Source of the DNA: JAJPJG01 sp034667645
Lineage (GTDB): Bacteria > Verrucomicrobiota > Verrucomicrobiia > Chthoniobacterales > Chthoniobacteraceae
Reading direction: 5' to 3'
Length of the DNA stretch: 36,263 bases
NCBI GenBank assembly: GCA_034667645.1
Contig: JAXDQV010000157.1
Location: 1-36,263 of the forward strand
A program made the position numbers and the translations under genes. The notes beneath the pieces are model-generated. The model was not told the DNA's origin, searched no databases, and saw only the letters and a list, made by a program, of their open reading frames with translations. Positions 18,268-26,882 of the stretch are shown here, piece by piece. Position 1 is the stretch's first letter, and each line of letters starts with the position of its first letter.

Positions 18268-19161
18268 GTGGGTAAAAAAGCCGTCATTGGTATCACGCTC
18301 GGCGATCCGGCCGGGATCGGGCCGGAGATTGTGGAGGCGGCGCTGAATGGCGGACAGCTCAACGCGGATTTCGATTATCGTATCGTCGGCGAGGCGCTCA
18401 AATGCAGGCTCGGCGAGCCAACAGAAGGCACGGCTCGAAACGCATTTGATGCGCTAGAGGAGGCTGCGCGCCTTGCGCTGCGAGGCGAGATCTCCGCCGT
18501 GGTGACGGGGCCAATCCACAAAGCGCGCATGCAGCAAATCGGCTTTCCGTTCCCGGGACAAACGGAGTTCTTTGCCGCCCGGTGCGGAGTGGAAAATTTC
18601 GCCATGCTCCTCACGGGTGGGAAGCTGACGGTGGCGCTCGTCACTGCGCACATGCCGCTGAGCCAGGTTCCAGTTTCTTTATGCAGCGCCGAAATTGTCC
18701 GCGTGGGCAAACTGCTCGAACATTTTACTCGAATGCGTCTAGCGAACCCGCCGCGCATTGGCGTCGCGGGATTGAATCCACACGCAGGCGAAAGCGGCGT
18801 GCTCGGCTCCGAGGACGAAGAGATCATCGCTCCGGCGGTCGTTGCCTTGCAGGAGCAATTCGCGGGGCGCGCTGCCTTCGAGGGGCCGATTTCTCCCGAT
18901 ACGGTTTTCCGGCGCGCGGTGCTTGGCGAGTTCGATGCCGTGCTTTGCATGTATCACGATCAGGGCCTGATCCCGCTGAAGCTCCACGCATTTGAAACCG
19001 GGGTGAACGTCACGCTCGGCCTCCCTTTCTTTCGCACGAGCCCGGATCACGGGACGGCATTCGAAATCGCCGGCCACGGTCTTGCTCAGCCGGACAGCAT
19101 GGTGGCCGCGATCAATCTCGCGGCAGAACTGACATCTCCAAATTTGATCCAGTCAGCCTGA
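18268..19161 (+). CDS. pdxA: 4-hydroxythreonine-4-phosphate dehydrogenase
   Basis: PdxA oxidises 4-phosphohydroxy-threonine with NAD in the DXP-dependent route to pyridoxal 5-phosphate (vitamin B6). The protein of 297 residues carries the N-terminal block GITLGDPAGIGPEIV and the three metal-binding His motifs: TAHMPLSQV, MYHDQGLIPLK and RTSPDHGTAFEIAG. The last also holds the catalytic region. GTG 18268 is chosen as start since homology begins two residues later and a GGAAG sequence lies just upstream. The frame is open back into the surA gene, but that part is its shadow. It is about 30 residues shorter than E. coli PdxA (329), mostly by reduced loops. It is probably cotranscribed with surA. 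Confidence 0.95.
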   Translation: MGKKAVIGITLGDPAGIGPEIVEAALNGGQLNADFDYRIVGEALKCRLGEPTEGTARNAFDALEEAARLALRGEISAVVTGPIHKARMQQIGFPFPGQTEFFAARCGVENFAMLLTGGKLTVALVTAHMPLSQVPVSLCSAEIVRVGKLLEHFTRMRLANPPRIGVAGLNPHAGESGVLGSEDEEIIAPAVVALQEQFAGRAAFEGPISPDTVFRRAVLGEFDAVLCMYHDQGLIPLKLHAFETGVNVTLGLPFFRTSPDHGTAFEIAGHGLAQPDSMVAAINLAAELTSPNLIQSA

Positions 19162-19194
19162 GGTCGGCGTCAAATATCCTGCCGCGGATTTCAT

Positions 19195-19223
19195 TTGCGA
19201 CAGCAGAGAGGCCCGACTAATAG
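19195..19223 (+). promoter_or_regulatory. Possible promoter for resB-ccsA
   Basis: TTGCGA (19195-19200) and TAATAG (19218-19223) are spaced by 17 bases in the 129-base gap between pdxA and resB. The match to the sigma-70 consensus is only partial (four and three of six bases), so this is a weak prediction. Confidence 0.3.
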
Positions 19224-19290
19224 TCTCGCTCCCCCGGCATCAGTTTATGCGCAGCCAATCATCAACGCCCGTCGGCGCACCGAAGCGCCG

Positions 19291-21150
19291 ATGAAACCCG
19301 ACCAGCCGGCGGCATGGCAACAAAACGCCGTCTTTGAGTTTTTCGCCTCGGTCCGTCTCGCCATGCTCCTGATCGGCGTGCTGATCGTGGCCAGCATCGT
19401 TGGAACAATCTACGAATCGAGCCTCGATGCCAAGGTCGCGGCCGCCTACATCTACCGCGCGCCCTGGTTCAATGGATGGTTGCTCCTGCTCGGAGTAAAC
19501 CTGGTCTTTTCGGCCTTTTCGCGTTACCCGTGGCGCCGGCATCACACCGGGTTTTTGATTACGCACCTGGGGATCATCCTCGTGCTCGCGGGCGCCTGGA
19601 TCGGACGCAAATGGGGAGTGGAAGGAACGATGACTGTTTTTAAAAATGAGCCGCCTAGCAATCTGCTCATGGTGGATCAGCGGGTCCTGCAGATTGCGGA
19701 AGAAGGCGGCGCCTCGAATGTCGTTCCGCTGGAGGTGATCAACCGCAAACCGACCCGCACCCGACCGCGCGATCTTGTGACCACCGATTCGGGTTGGAAA
19801 TACGAGGCGGTCGACTACTCCTCGTCGCTGGACGTAAAGATGGAAGCGAGGCCGGTGACGAACGGCGGATCACCGGCAATTCACGTCGCCCTGTCGACCG
19901 CGATGATGGGGCAAAAGCCCGACGCATGGTTGCTCGCCGACGACACCCATGGCGTATTCGAACTGGGGCTCGCCTCGGTGCGTTTTCAGAAGGGAGTTGC
20001 ACCCGCTCCCATCGCGGTCGCCGGGGAACCAGTGGACATCGAAGAAACGATCTTTGCTTTTGCCAACTCACCCGCCGATCAAGTCGGCAAGTCTCTCAAG
20101 GGCGGAAGCACGGGCGCACAGGTTCGTCTCACGGAGGTTTCCAAAGAGAGCAAGGGGAAGGTGGTCCTGCAGCTGGACGGCAAGGAACAATCGTTTGAAG
20201 TAGCTGGAAGCCTTGGCCAAAGCCTTCCCGTCGCCGGAACGCCGTTTACCTTCACCGTCGATCAATACTGGCCCGACTTTCGAATCAAGGACGGCAAGCC
20301 TGACTCCGTGAGCGATGAGCCCAACAATCCGTGCATCCTCGTTACGCTTCGCGGTCACGCCATTCCAGCTCAGCCGCTGGGGACGGAGGCCGGTGGCAAG
20401 AATTTCGTGACGATCTTCACCGACGAGAAGGGTGCGTTGACTTATCAGCTCTCTTCGCGAAAAAACGGGATTTCCACAGGGAAAATTGAAATGGAAAAGC
20501 CCGTGACAATGGGCTGGGCCGACTGGCAGCTGGTCGTGGATCAAGCTTTACCCCAGGCGGAAGAGCACATGAGCGTGCAGCCGGCGGCAAACGGGAAGTC
20601 GGAAGGCGTGCTGGTGCTGGCCAGTCACGCCGCTGATCGCGTGGAGCAATGGGTTCCTTTTGGATGGCAGGTGCCGCTTCCAACCGGGCAGAAGCCGACG
20701 CTGATCGGTTACGGATTCAGGCAACACCCGCTGCCGATAAGTTTGCAGCTTTCCAACTTCGAAGTGGATCGGGACGAAGGAACCGACGCGCCAGCTGGAT
20801 TCAAGAGCACGCTGGTCATTACAGCAATAGATGGAACCAGCGCCACCGGACAATGCTGGATGAATAATCCGATTAGCTTCCCCGATTCCTGGGTCAATAC
20901 CTTCTCCGGCATGACCTACAAGTTGTCCCAGGCATCGTGGAATCCTGAAAACCTTTCACAAAGCACCATCCAAATCCTGCGCGATCCCGGCTGGGGTCTT
21001 AAATGGATCGGCTCCCTGCTCGTGGTCGCGGGAATCTTCAGCCTATTCTATCTAAGACCCTCACCACAGGACGCAGCGCTTGCGGCCCCCAGTGCCGTGG
21101 CATCCCAGTCGAACGTCACTCGTCAATCGCGAGAACCTGTCAGTATATAA
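19291..21150 (+). CDS. resB: ResB (Ccs1)-like cytochrome c biogenesis protein
   Basis: ResB is one half of the System II heme-lyase that carries heme across the inner membrane and attaches it to apocytochrome c. The 619-residue protein has the expected layout. Three membrane segments lie in the first 120 residues (around VRLAMLLIGVLIVASIVGTI, FNGWLLLLGVNLVFSAF and HLGIILVLAGAWIG). A large periplasmic domain spans about 125-570, and a final membrane segment lies near the C-terminus (LKWIGSLLVVAGIFSLFYL). ATG 19291 is chosen because the upstream open frame has no family resemblance. ccsA starts six bases after the stop, so they form one operon and presumably one complex. No c-type cytochrome gene or thioredoxin-like ResA is in the window. 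Confidence 0.9.
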   Translation: MKPDQPAAWQQNAVFEFFASVRLAMLLIGVLIVASIVGTIYESSLDAKVAAAYIYRAPWFNGWLLLLGVNLVFSAFSRYPWRRHHTGFLITHLGIILVLAGAWIGRKWGVEGTMTVFKNEPPSNLLMVDQRVLQIAEEGGASNVVPLEVINRKPTRTRPRDLVTTDSGWKYEAVDYSSSLDVKMEARPVTNGGSPAIHVALSTAMMGQKPDAWLLADDTHGVFELGLASVRFQKGVAPAPIAVAGEPVDIEETIFAFANSPADQVGKSLKGGSTGAQVRLTEVSKESKGKVVLQLDGKEQSFEVAGSLGQSLPVAGTPFTFTVDQYWPDFRIKDGKPDSVSDEPNNPCILVTLRGHAIPAQPLGTEAGGKNFVTIFTDEKGALTYQLSSRKNGISTGKIEMEKPVTMGWADWQLVVDQALPQAEEHMSVQPAANGKSEGVLVLASHAADRVEQWVPFGWQVPLPTGQKPTLIGYGFRQHPLPISLQLSNFEVDRDEGTDAPAGFKSTLVITAIDGTSATGQCWMNNPISFPDSWVNTFSGMTYKLSQASWNPENLSQSTIQILRDPGWGLKWIGSLLVVAGIFSLFYLRPSPQDAALAAPSAVASQSNVTRQSREPVSI

Positions 21151-21155
21151 CGATC

Positions 21156-22829
21156 ATGGCTAGACTTCTCACGACGATCGTTCTTCTTCTTGCCGGCGCA
21201 TTCGCAAACGCGGCCGAAGGCCTCGACTTCAACCAATGGGGGCTGCTTGCGATCCAGGAGGGCGGCCGCCGCAAGCCCATTGACACTTTTGCCAAGGAAA
21301 CACTGCTGCGACTTAGTGGAAAAGCGACTTATAAGAGTGGGAACCGAACGTGGACGGCCAATGACTTCCTCCTTTCCAATCTTCTGGAGACACACGACTG
21401 GAAGAAAGAGCCTCTAATCCTTGTCGGATATCGGCCCTTGGTGGAAACGCTCGGATTGGACAGCACGCGGAAGCGTTTTTCTCCGGAAGAACTGGCGGGA
21501 ACGACGCAACTACTCACCCTTGCGCAGAAGGCGCACGACTTGGAAAAGGAGAGCAAAGAAGTTTCCCGGGACTTGAAGGAGGCTGAAAGCGTAGTGAATC
21601 GAATGGACCTTTTCAGCAAGGTTGCCACCGGAAGTCTTTTTACGATCGTTCCGCCTGCTGAAGGGAACAAGTGGCTCATGCCCACCGACCTTGGGGATAG
21701 CTATCCGAACGCGGCTTCAGTCAATGCCCACCTCAGCGCCCTGGCCAGTGCTTATGTGGGCGGAGACAACTTTAACTTCAATCTCCACTCCAGCCAGCTT
21801 CGGCAAAGTCTACGACAGCTCAATGCGACGCTGTATCCCACCGAGGCGAAGCTTAAGCTGGAGTATTTTTATAACCACATCAGTCCGTTCGATTGGGCGA
21901 TGCTCTTGTATGCCATAGCCTTAGTAGGACTTTGGATGGCGAGTGTTACTCCCTCCCTTGTTTTAGCGCGCTTCGGAGGCTTGGGGTGCGCGATCGGAGG
22001 ATTGCTCTTTCATGCCGGCGGTATTGCGTTGCGGTGCATTATTGCAGGCCGGCCACCGGTAACAAATATGTTCGAGTCCGTCGTCTGGGTTTCGTTCGGT
22101 GTCATGGCTTTCGGCTTCGCATTTTTTTTCCGTTATCGCACCGTCACTTATCTGCTCGCCGCGCTCCCGGTAAGTTTTCTCTGCCTCGTCCTGCTTCGAC
22201 AGTTACCGGTTGCGATGCCGGAGAACATAGACCCTCTCGTTCCTGTTCTGCGCAGTAATTTCTGGCTTACGATTCATGTGCTGACGATCACCTTGAGCTA
22301 TGCGGCGTTTGCCCTGGCCATGGGTTTCGGTCACATCGTGCTGTATCGGTTTATTAAAAACCCAAGGGCCGCCGCAGCGAATGTGACGTTACACTTCTGG
22401 CTGTATCGAGTGCTGCAACTCGGCGTTCTGCTTCTCGCTACCGGGACGATTCTAGGTGGCGTCTGGGCCAACTATAGCTGGGGACGTTTCTGGGGATGGG
22501 ATCCGAAAGAGACTTGGGCCCTGATCGCGCTTCTTTGTTATATTTTTGTTCTCCACGGGCGCATTGTTGGCTGGTGGGACCAGTTTGGGCTGGCTGTCTC
22601 GAGCGTTGTTTGCTTCTGCGCAGTGATGATGACGTGGTATGGCGTGAATTTCGTGTTGGGCAAAGGGTTGCACAGCTACGGCTTTGGGATTGGCGGGGAG
22701 CAATACGTCGCGACGTTCGTGGTGCTCGATTTGGCCTACGTGGCGATGGCCTGCTGGCGCCGGCACAAGAGTAGAAACCGCGACGATTCCCGCGGTTCGG
22801 CTGCAAGTCAGCCGATCCTCGAGATCTGA
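21156..22829 (+). CDS. ccsA: CcsA-like cytochrome c assembly protein with an N-terminal extracytoplasmic domain
   Basis: The C-terminal part (about residues 240-545) is a polytopic heme-handling domain. It has the tryptophan-rich WWD motif near residues 440-455 (SWGRFWGWDPKETWALIAL) and flanking conserved His positions (IHVLTITLSYAAFALAMGFG; YIFVLHGR). This is the CcsA/CcmC/CcmF signature. Before it lies a signal peptide (about 1-20) and a soluble region of roughly 220 residues beginning FNQWGLLAIQEGGRRKPIDT, with a charged coiled-coil stretch near 130-150. Plain CcsA lacks this region, which recalls larger CcsA-type proteins. With ResB it should form the System II cytochrome c synthase. ATG 21156 lies six bases after the resB stop. 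The gene ends four bases before a convergent gene with no terminator between. Confidence 0.92.
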   Translation: MARLLTTIVLLLAGAFANAAEGLDFNQWGLLAIQEGGRRKPIDTFAKETLLRLSGKATYKSGNRTWTANDFLLSNLLETHDWKKEPLILVGYRPLVETLGLDSTRKRFSPEELAGTTQLLTLAQKAHDLEKESKEVSRDLKEAESVVNRMDLFSKVATGSLFTIVPPAEGNKWLMPTDLGDSYPNAASVNAHLSALASAYVGGDNFNFNLHSSQLRQSLRQLNATLYPTEAKLKLEYFYNHISPFDWAMLLYAIALVGLWMASVTPSLVLARFGGLGCAIGGLLFHAGGIALRCIIAGRPPVTNMFESVVWVSFGVMAFGFAFFFRYRTVTYLLAALPVSFLCLVLLRQLPVAMPENIDPLVPVLRSNFWLTIHVLTITLSYAAFALAMGFGHIVLYRFIKNPRAAAANVTLHFWLYRVLQLGVLLLATGTILGGVWANYSWGRFWGWDPKETWALIALLCYIFVLHGRIVGWWDQFGLAVSSVVCFCAVMMTWYGVNFVLGKGLHSYGFGIGGEQYVATFVVLDLAYVAMACWRRHKSRNRDDSRGSAASQPILEI

Positions 22830-22833
22830 CGGC

Positions 22834-24000
22834 CTAAGTCCCCTCGGGATCCGAGATAAAGCAGCGCGCCCAGACCGCACGCGCCAGGTCACTCACCCGG
22901 CTGCGGCGCTGATCCCTGTTTCGCCGGCTCTTGCGCGGAGCGGGACGGTCTTTCAGTTCCTCGTTGAGCCGCTCAATGATTCCCCGCAACACCTCGTTAT
23001 CACGGCGCAAATCGCATTCCGAAGTTTCCACGCGCAACGCCGAAAGTTTCAGCCGGAGATCCACTGCCTCGCGGCGCAGCGTATCACGCTCGCCCGTCGC
23101 GAGGAGGTGTTTCTCCCGCGTATCGGAAAGACTTCCCTGGGTGGTGCGGAGTTCTTCCTCGAGCAAATCCCGCGAACTTTTCAACGCGAGGAAATCCGCG
23201 AGTTCGTGGTTTTGCCGCACGTCCGCCGCAAACTGATCGCGTTCGCGTCGGGTTTCGGCCAGCGTTTTTTCCAACTCGCCCAGCATCGCAACGTGCTTTG
23301 CGGCTTCGACCGTGAGCTGCTCCAGTCTGGCCCGCAATTCCGTTCGCTCCTCTTCCGCACACCCGAGGGCGAGTTGTGTGCTGTGAGCGATGCTTTCGAT
23401 CTCCATGCGCTCGTGACGCATCGTTTCGAGCTGCGCGACAAATTCGTTGAGCGCTGATGTCTTTTGGGCCGACTCGGCCCGCAAAGTATTCCGCTCCGTC
23501 AGCACGGAATCGTTCTGCTTCTGACGATGGCTCAGCTCGGATTCGATCTGGTCTGCGTGCAATGCCAGACGCTGCCGTTCGGCCTCCACTTGGGCGAGTT
23601 GCTCTTGAGCATACAACGCCGCCGTTTGCGCACGAGCGAGTTGCGCCTCCAGCATTTCGCGTTCGTCCCGGGCAACGCCGAGTTCATCCTGCGCCAGCCC
23701 GCATTCCTGCTTTGCACTGCGCAGTTCCTGCAGAGTTTCCACCAGCGCCCGCTGACGCTGCTCCGCTTCCCCGCGCGCATCATTGAGCTGCGTTTCCGCG
23801 TCATAAATCTTCCGCTCGAGGTCGAGCAATCGCTTCGTTCCGCTCGGCGCGGCTTTAGACAGGAGAACCGCGCCGGAAATCGGTGACGGGATTTGCAATT
23901 CCTTCGAGCACTGCGGGCAATGCACCGTCAGCCCCGCGCCCTCCTCATCCACGACCAGAGGCTGCTGGCAATGGGAGCAGGTGAAACGAACGTCGCGCAT
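22834..24000 (-). CDS. Zinc-ribbon and coiled-coil protein of unknown function
   Basis: I do not recognise a named family. The first 35 residues form a two-knuckle zinc ribbon, with Cys8/Cys11 (FTCSHCQQPL) and Cys28/Cys31 (VHCPQCSKEL). A short linker leads into a nearly continuous coiled coil from about residue 53 to 345, dense in Glu, Gln, Arg and Leu. The last 40 residues are strongly basic (PRKSRRNRDQRRSR). There is no signal peptide or membrane segment, so it should be cytoplasmic. Zinc ribbon plus long coiled coil plus basic tail could suit a nucleic-acid or chromosome-associated structural protein, but that is speculation. It starts at ATG 24000, diverging from ridA across a 114-base gap, and its stop lies four bases from that of ccsA. 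Confidence 0.85.
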   Translation of the reverse strand: MRDVRFTCSHCQQPLVVDEEGAGLTVHCPQCSKELQIPSPISGAVLLSKAAPSGTKRLLDLERKIYDAETQLNDARGEAEQRQRALVETLQELRSAKQECGLAQDELGVARDEREMLEAQLARAQTAALYAQEQLAQVEAERQRLALHADQIESELSHRQKQNDSVLTERNTLRAESAQKTSALNEFVAQLETMRHERMEIESIAHSTQLALGCAEEERTELRARLEQLTVEAAKHVAMLGELEKTLAETRRERDQFAADVRQNHELADFLALKSSRDLLEEELRTTQGSLSDTREKHLLATGERDTLRREAVDLRLKLSALRVETSECDLRRDNEVLRGIIERLNEELKDRPAPRKSRRNRDQRRSRVSDLARAVWARCFISDPEGT

Positions 24001-24073
24001 GGGCTCAGACTAAGCCATACTTGTGCCGAATCTCAACAAATTTACAGCGTCGTCCCGATTTTCCGCGCCCGGA

Positions 24074-24101
24074 TTGACACTGCTTTTCGTGCTGGTAGCC
24101 T
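24074..24101 (+). promoter_or_regulatory. Possible promoter for ridA-pyrE
   Basis: A perfect TTGACA (24074-24079) is followed after 16 bases by TAGCCT (24096-24101), a weak -10 match. It ends 13 bases before the ridA ATG, which would leave a very short leader. Only the -35 element is convincing. Confidence 0.4.
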
Positions 24102-24114
24102 CGCGCCACAGCCC

Positions 24115-24558
24115 ATGAAAACGGTCATCGCCTCCACCGAAGCGCCGCGTGCCATCGGCCCCTATTCTCAGGCCATCGCCGTCGGAAACATGCTGTTTTG
24201 CGCCGGGCAAATTCCACTCTCGCCGGCGACTGGAGAATTGGCCGGCGATGATGTCACAGCCCAAACCACGCGTGTGCTCGAGAATCTCGGCGCTGTTTTG
24301 CGGTCGAATTCGATGACCTACGCCAATGTGGTTAAAACCACCGTTTTCCTCATAGATCTCGCCGACTTCGCCGCCATGAATGACATTTACGCCATTTATT
24401 TTCCTGAGCAGCCCCCGGCACGATCCACGATTCAAGTCGCGGCTCTCCCGAAAGGAGCACGCGTTGAGATCGAAGCGATCGCCGTGACCGAACTCGTGCC
24501 GAAGTCGCCGTCAACGTTTGCGGCTCCGGTTGACACCGCACCAGCCTCGCCACTTTGA
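24115..24558 (+). CDS. ridA: RidA family enamine/imine deaminase
   Basis: RidA hydrolyses reactive enamine/imine intermediates, such as 2-aminoacrylate made by PLP-dependent dehydratases, to keto acids and ammonia, protecting PLP enzymes. The fold-defining motifs are all present: IGPYSQAI, LFCAGQIPL, and the active-site block ARSTIQVAALPKGARVEIEA with the substrate-binding Arg and the terminal Glu. Start ATG 24115 gives 147 residues, of which the last 20 or so (from about residue 127) are a Pro/Ser/Ala-rich extension beyond the usual end of the family. The stop overlaps the TTG start of pyrE, so pyrE translation is probably coupled to it. A TTGACA-containing promoter lies just upstream. Confidence 0.93.
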   Translation: MKTVIASTEAPRAIGPYSQAIAVGNMLFCAGQIPLSPATGELAGDDVTAQTTRVLENLGAVLRSNSMTYANVVKTTVFLIDLADFAAMNDIYAIYFPEQPPARSTIQVAALPKGARVEIEAIAVTELVPKSPSTFAAPVDTAPASPL

Positions 24559-25124
24559 GCTCCGACGAGGTTCTGCGCCTCTTCCGGCAGACCAATGCGC
24601 TGCTGGAGGGACACTTCATTCTCCGCTCCGGATTGCATTCCCGTCAGTTCTTCCAGTGCGCACTGCTGTTGCAGCATCCGAAAATCGCGGAGCTTGTCTG
24701 CGAGGCGCTCGCGGAAAAATTGCGCGACATTCCCTGTGACGCCGTGATCTCTCCCGCGCTCGGCGGCATCGTGGTGGGCCACGAGGTCGCGCGGGCGCTC
24801 GGGAAACGCCACATTTTTGCGGAAAAAGAAAATGGCAGGCTCGTGCTCAGGCGCGGATTTGAGATCGCGCCGGGTCAGCGCTTCATCGTGGCGGAGGACG
24901 TCGTGACCCGCGGCGGACGGGTGCAGGAAACAATCGACATCGTGCGCGCTCGCGGAGGCGAAGTTGCGGCCGTGGGGGTGCTGGTGGATCGCAGTGGCGA
25001 GGCCGCGCCTGACTTCGGTTGTCCGTTCGTGCACGTGACGAAACTGAGCGTCGAAACGTTCGCGCCTGATTCCATTCCGGCGGATTTGGCGAACACTCCC
25101 GCGACCAAGCCCGGAAGCAAATAA
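24555..25124 (+). CDS. pyrE: Orotate phosphoribosyltransferase
   Basis: PyrE joins orotate and PRPP to orotidine 5-phosphate in pyrimidine synthesis. The 189-residue protein has the PRPP-binding motif RFIVAEDVVTRGGRV (near residues 112-126), the flexible catalytic loop RALGKRHIFAEKENGRLVL, and the N-terminal block HFILRSGLHSRQFFQ seen in this family. The start is TTG at 24555, overlapping the ridA stop (TTGA). This is the only start that keeps the N-terminal homology, and it implies coupled translation. The gene converges on araB with eight bases between stops and no visible terminator. Other pyrimidine genes are not in the window. Confidence 0.95.
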   Translation: MSSDEVLRLFRQTNALLEGHFILRSGLHSRQFFQCALLLQHPKIAELVCEALAEKLRDIPCDAVISPALGGIVVGHEVARALGKRHIFAEKENGRLVLRRGFEIAPGQRFIVAEDVVTRGGRVQETIDIVRARGGEVAAVGVLVDRSGEAAPDFGCPFVHVTKLSVETFAPDSIPADLANTPATKPGSK

Positions 25125-25132
25125 ACCGGCGC

Positions 25133-26794
25133 TCAGGCCTGCTCTTCCTTGATCCGGATGAGCGATTTCATCACTCCGGAAAGATCGGCCGCCTTCTCCT
25201 TGCCGCCAAAAGCGTCATGCAACTGCCGATACAGCGCATAAAGTTCATCGTAGATTTTGCGCGGCCGCGCCTGCGGCGAATAGCTGACAGGCTTGAGCGA
25301 CGTCATCGCTTTTTGCGCCGTCGGAAAATCCGGGTGAGCCCCGGCCAGCACCGCTGCTGACACGGCTGACCCGAGCGCGCAGGCCTGGCTCGATCCGGCA
25401 ACCTGCATCGTGCAGCCCGTCACATCCGCATAAATCTGCATGAGCAGCGGGTTTTTTTCCGCGATCCCGCCACAACACACGACACGTTCGATCGGAACGC
25501 CGTATTCGCGAAGTCGTTCGATAATGGCGCGCGCGCCAAAAGCCGTCGCTTCAATCAGTGCCCGGTAAATCTCCGCGCGCGTGGTGTGAAGCGTCTGTCC
25601 GACGATCAGACCGCTCAACCGCGGGTCCACGAGGATCGTCCGGTTTCCGTTATTCCAATCCAGCGCCAGCAACCCGTTTTGACCGGGCTTGAGTTCGCCG
25701 GCTTTTTTGGTGAGCTGGCCGTGCAGGGCCGCATCTCCCTCACAAACGCCTTCGACCCACCATTTGAAAATATCGCCGACGGCGGATTGCCCTGCCTCGA
25801 TGCCATAAGATCCGGGTAAAATCGCGCCCGGCACTATGCCGCAGATTCCCGGAATATCGGCCACCGGTTTGTGCGCATGCACAACCGCGCAATCGCAGGT
25901 GGACGTGCCGATCGCCTTCACCAAAACGCCCTCTTCCACTCCGCTGCCGATTGCACCGTAGTGGACGTCAAATTCGCCCACGGCGATCACGATGCCCGCC
26001 GGCAGCCCGAGCTTTCCCGCCCATTCCTCGCAAAGCGTGCCCGCCGGTTCCGTCGCATCGTAAGCCTTTTCATAAAGCCGATCACGCAACGCACCGATCT
26101 TCGGGTCGAGCAACGTCAGAAACTCTTTGTCGGGCAAACCTCCCCACTCGTCGCTGTAGAATGCCTTGTGTCCCGCGGCGCAGATTCCGCGCTTCACCTG
26201 ACGCGGATCGTGGACACCCGCGAGCACCGCCGGAATGTAGTCGCTCAGTTCAACCCAGCTAAACGCCGCATTAAAAACGTCAGGCGCAGTTTTGAGGCAC
26301 CGCCAGATTTTGCTCCACCACCATTCGGAAGAATAGGTGTTGCCGCACTTGGCGAGAAACTGCGGCCGATGCTCCGCGGCCAGTTCCGTGATGCGGGCGG
26401 CCTCGCGATAGCTGGTGTGGTCTTTCCAGAGCCAGCACTGGGCGGCCAGGTTGTCTTTCCATTCGTCGCGCAAAGCCAGCGGCACGCTTTTTTCATCCAC
26501 CGGGATGGGACTGGATCCCGTGGAATCCACGCCGATGCCAATCACCTGAGCCGCGGAAAAATCCGCCTCTTTCGCGGCTTGGGCGAGCGCGCCGCGCACC
26601 GCCGTTTCCAAGCCGAGCAGGTAATCCCCCGGATGCTGCCGCGCCACGTTGTGATCGCGTGGATCGAGCAGAATTCCCTCCTTTCCGCTCGGATAATTCA
26701 CGACACACGTGCCGAGCTCCCGTCCGTCCTTGCAGTCCACCACGAGGGCGCGCACGGAGTTGGATCCATAATCAATTCCGAGGGTAAAGGACAT
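25133..26794 (-). CDS. araB: Ribulokinase-like FGGY carbohydrate kinase
   Basis: The 553-residue protein is a two-domain FGGY kinase closest to AraB, which phosphorylates L-ribulose in arabinose use. The N-terminal phosphate-binding loop GIDYGSNSVRALVVD starts at residue 5. GIGVDSTGSSPIPVD, GNTYSSEWWWSKIW and the C-terminal VVCCGGIAEKNPLLMQIYAD (ATP-binding side) match ribulokinases. ATG 26794 is preferred; the frame is open 90 bases further upstream without homology. No araA, araD or sugar transporter lies nearby, so the gene is an orphan. A disrupted AraC-family regulator begins 88 bases away on the other strand, which may once have controlled it. Related pentulose or pentitol kinases remain possible as the true specificity. 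Confidence 0.9.
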   Translation of the reverse strand: MSFTLGIDYGSNSVRALVVDCKDGRELGTCVVNYPSGKEGILLDPRDHNVARQHPGDYLLGLETAVRGALAQAAKEADFSAAQVIGIGVDSTGSSPIPVDEKSVPLALRDEWKDNLAAQCWLWKDHTSYREAARITELAAEHRPQFLAKCGNTYSSEWWWSKIWRCLKTAPDVFNAAFSWVELSDYIPAVLAGVHDPRQVKRGICAAGHKAFYSDEWGGLPDKEFLTLLDPKIGALRDRLYEKAYDATEPAGTLCEEWAGKLGLPAGIVIAVGEFDVHYGAIGSGVEEGVLVKAIGTSTCDCAVVHAHKPVADIPGICGIVPGAILPGSYGIEAGQSAVGDIFKWWVEGVCEGDAALHGQLTKKAGELKPGQNGLLALDWNNGNRTILVDPRLSGLIVGQTLHTTRAEIYRALIEATAFGARAIIERLREYGVPIERVVCCGGIAEKNPLLMQIYADVTGCTMQVAGSSQACALGSAVSAAVLAGAHPDFPTAQKAMTSLKPVSYSPQARPRKIYDELYALYRQLHDAFGGKEKAADLSGVMKSLIRIKEEQA

Positions 26795-26801
26795 GCCGCT
26801 G

Positions 26802-26861
26802 GCTTTAGACCCTCCTTTCGCGACTGTAAATTCCAGATTTATGCGGCCGGTATCAGCCGGC
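26802..26861 (-). promoter_or_regulatory. Possible araB promoter and inverted repeat in the araB/AraC-relic gap
   Basis: On the reverse strand TTTACA (26830-26825) and TAAAGC (26807-26802) are spaced by 17 bases, a partial sigma-70 match that would give araB almost no leader. Just upstream, GCCGG (26846-26850) and CCGGC (26857-26861) form a small inverted repeat with a six-base loop, a possible operator or hairpin. All of this is weak consensus reading. Confidence 0.3.
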
Positions 26862-26882
26862 GGGCGACCCAGAGCGTCCCCC

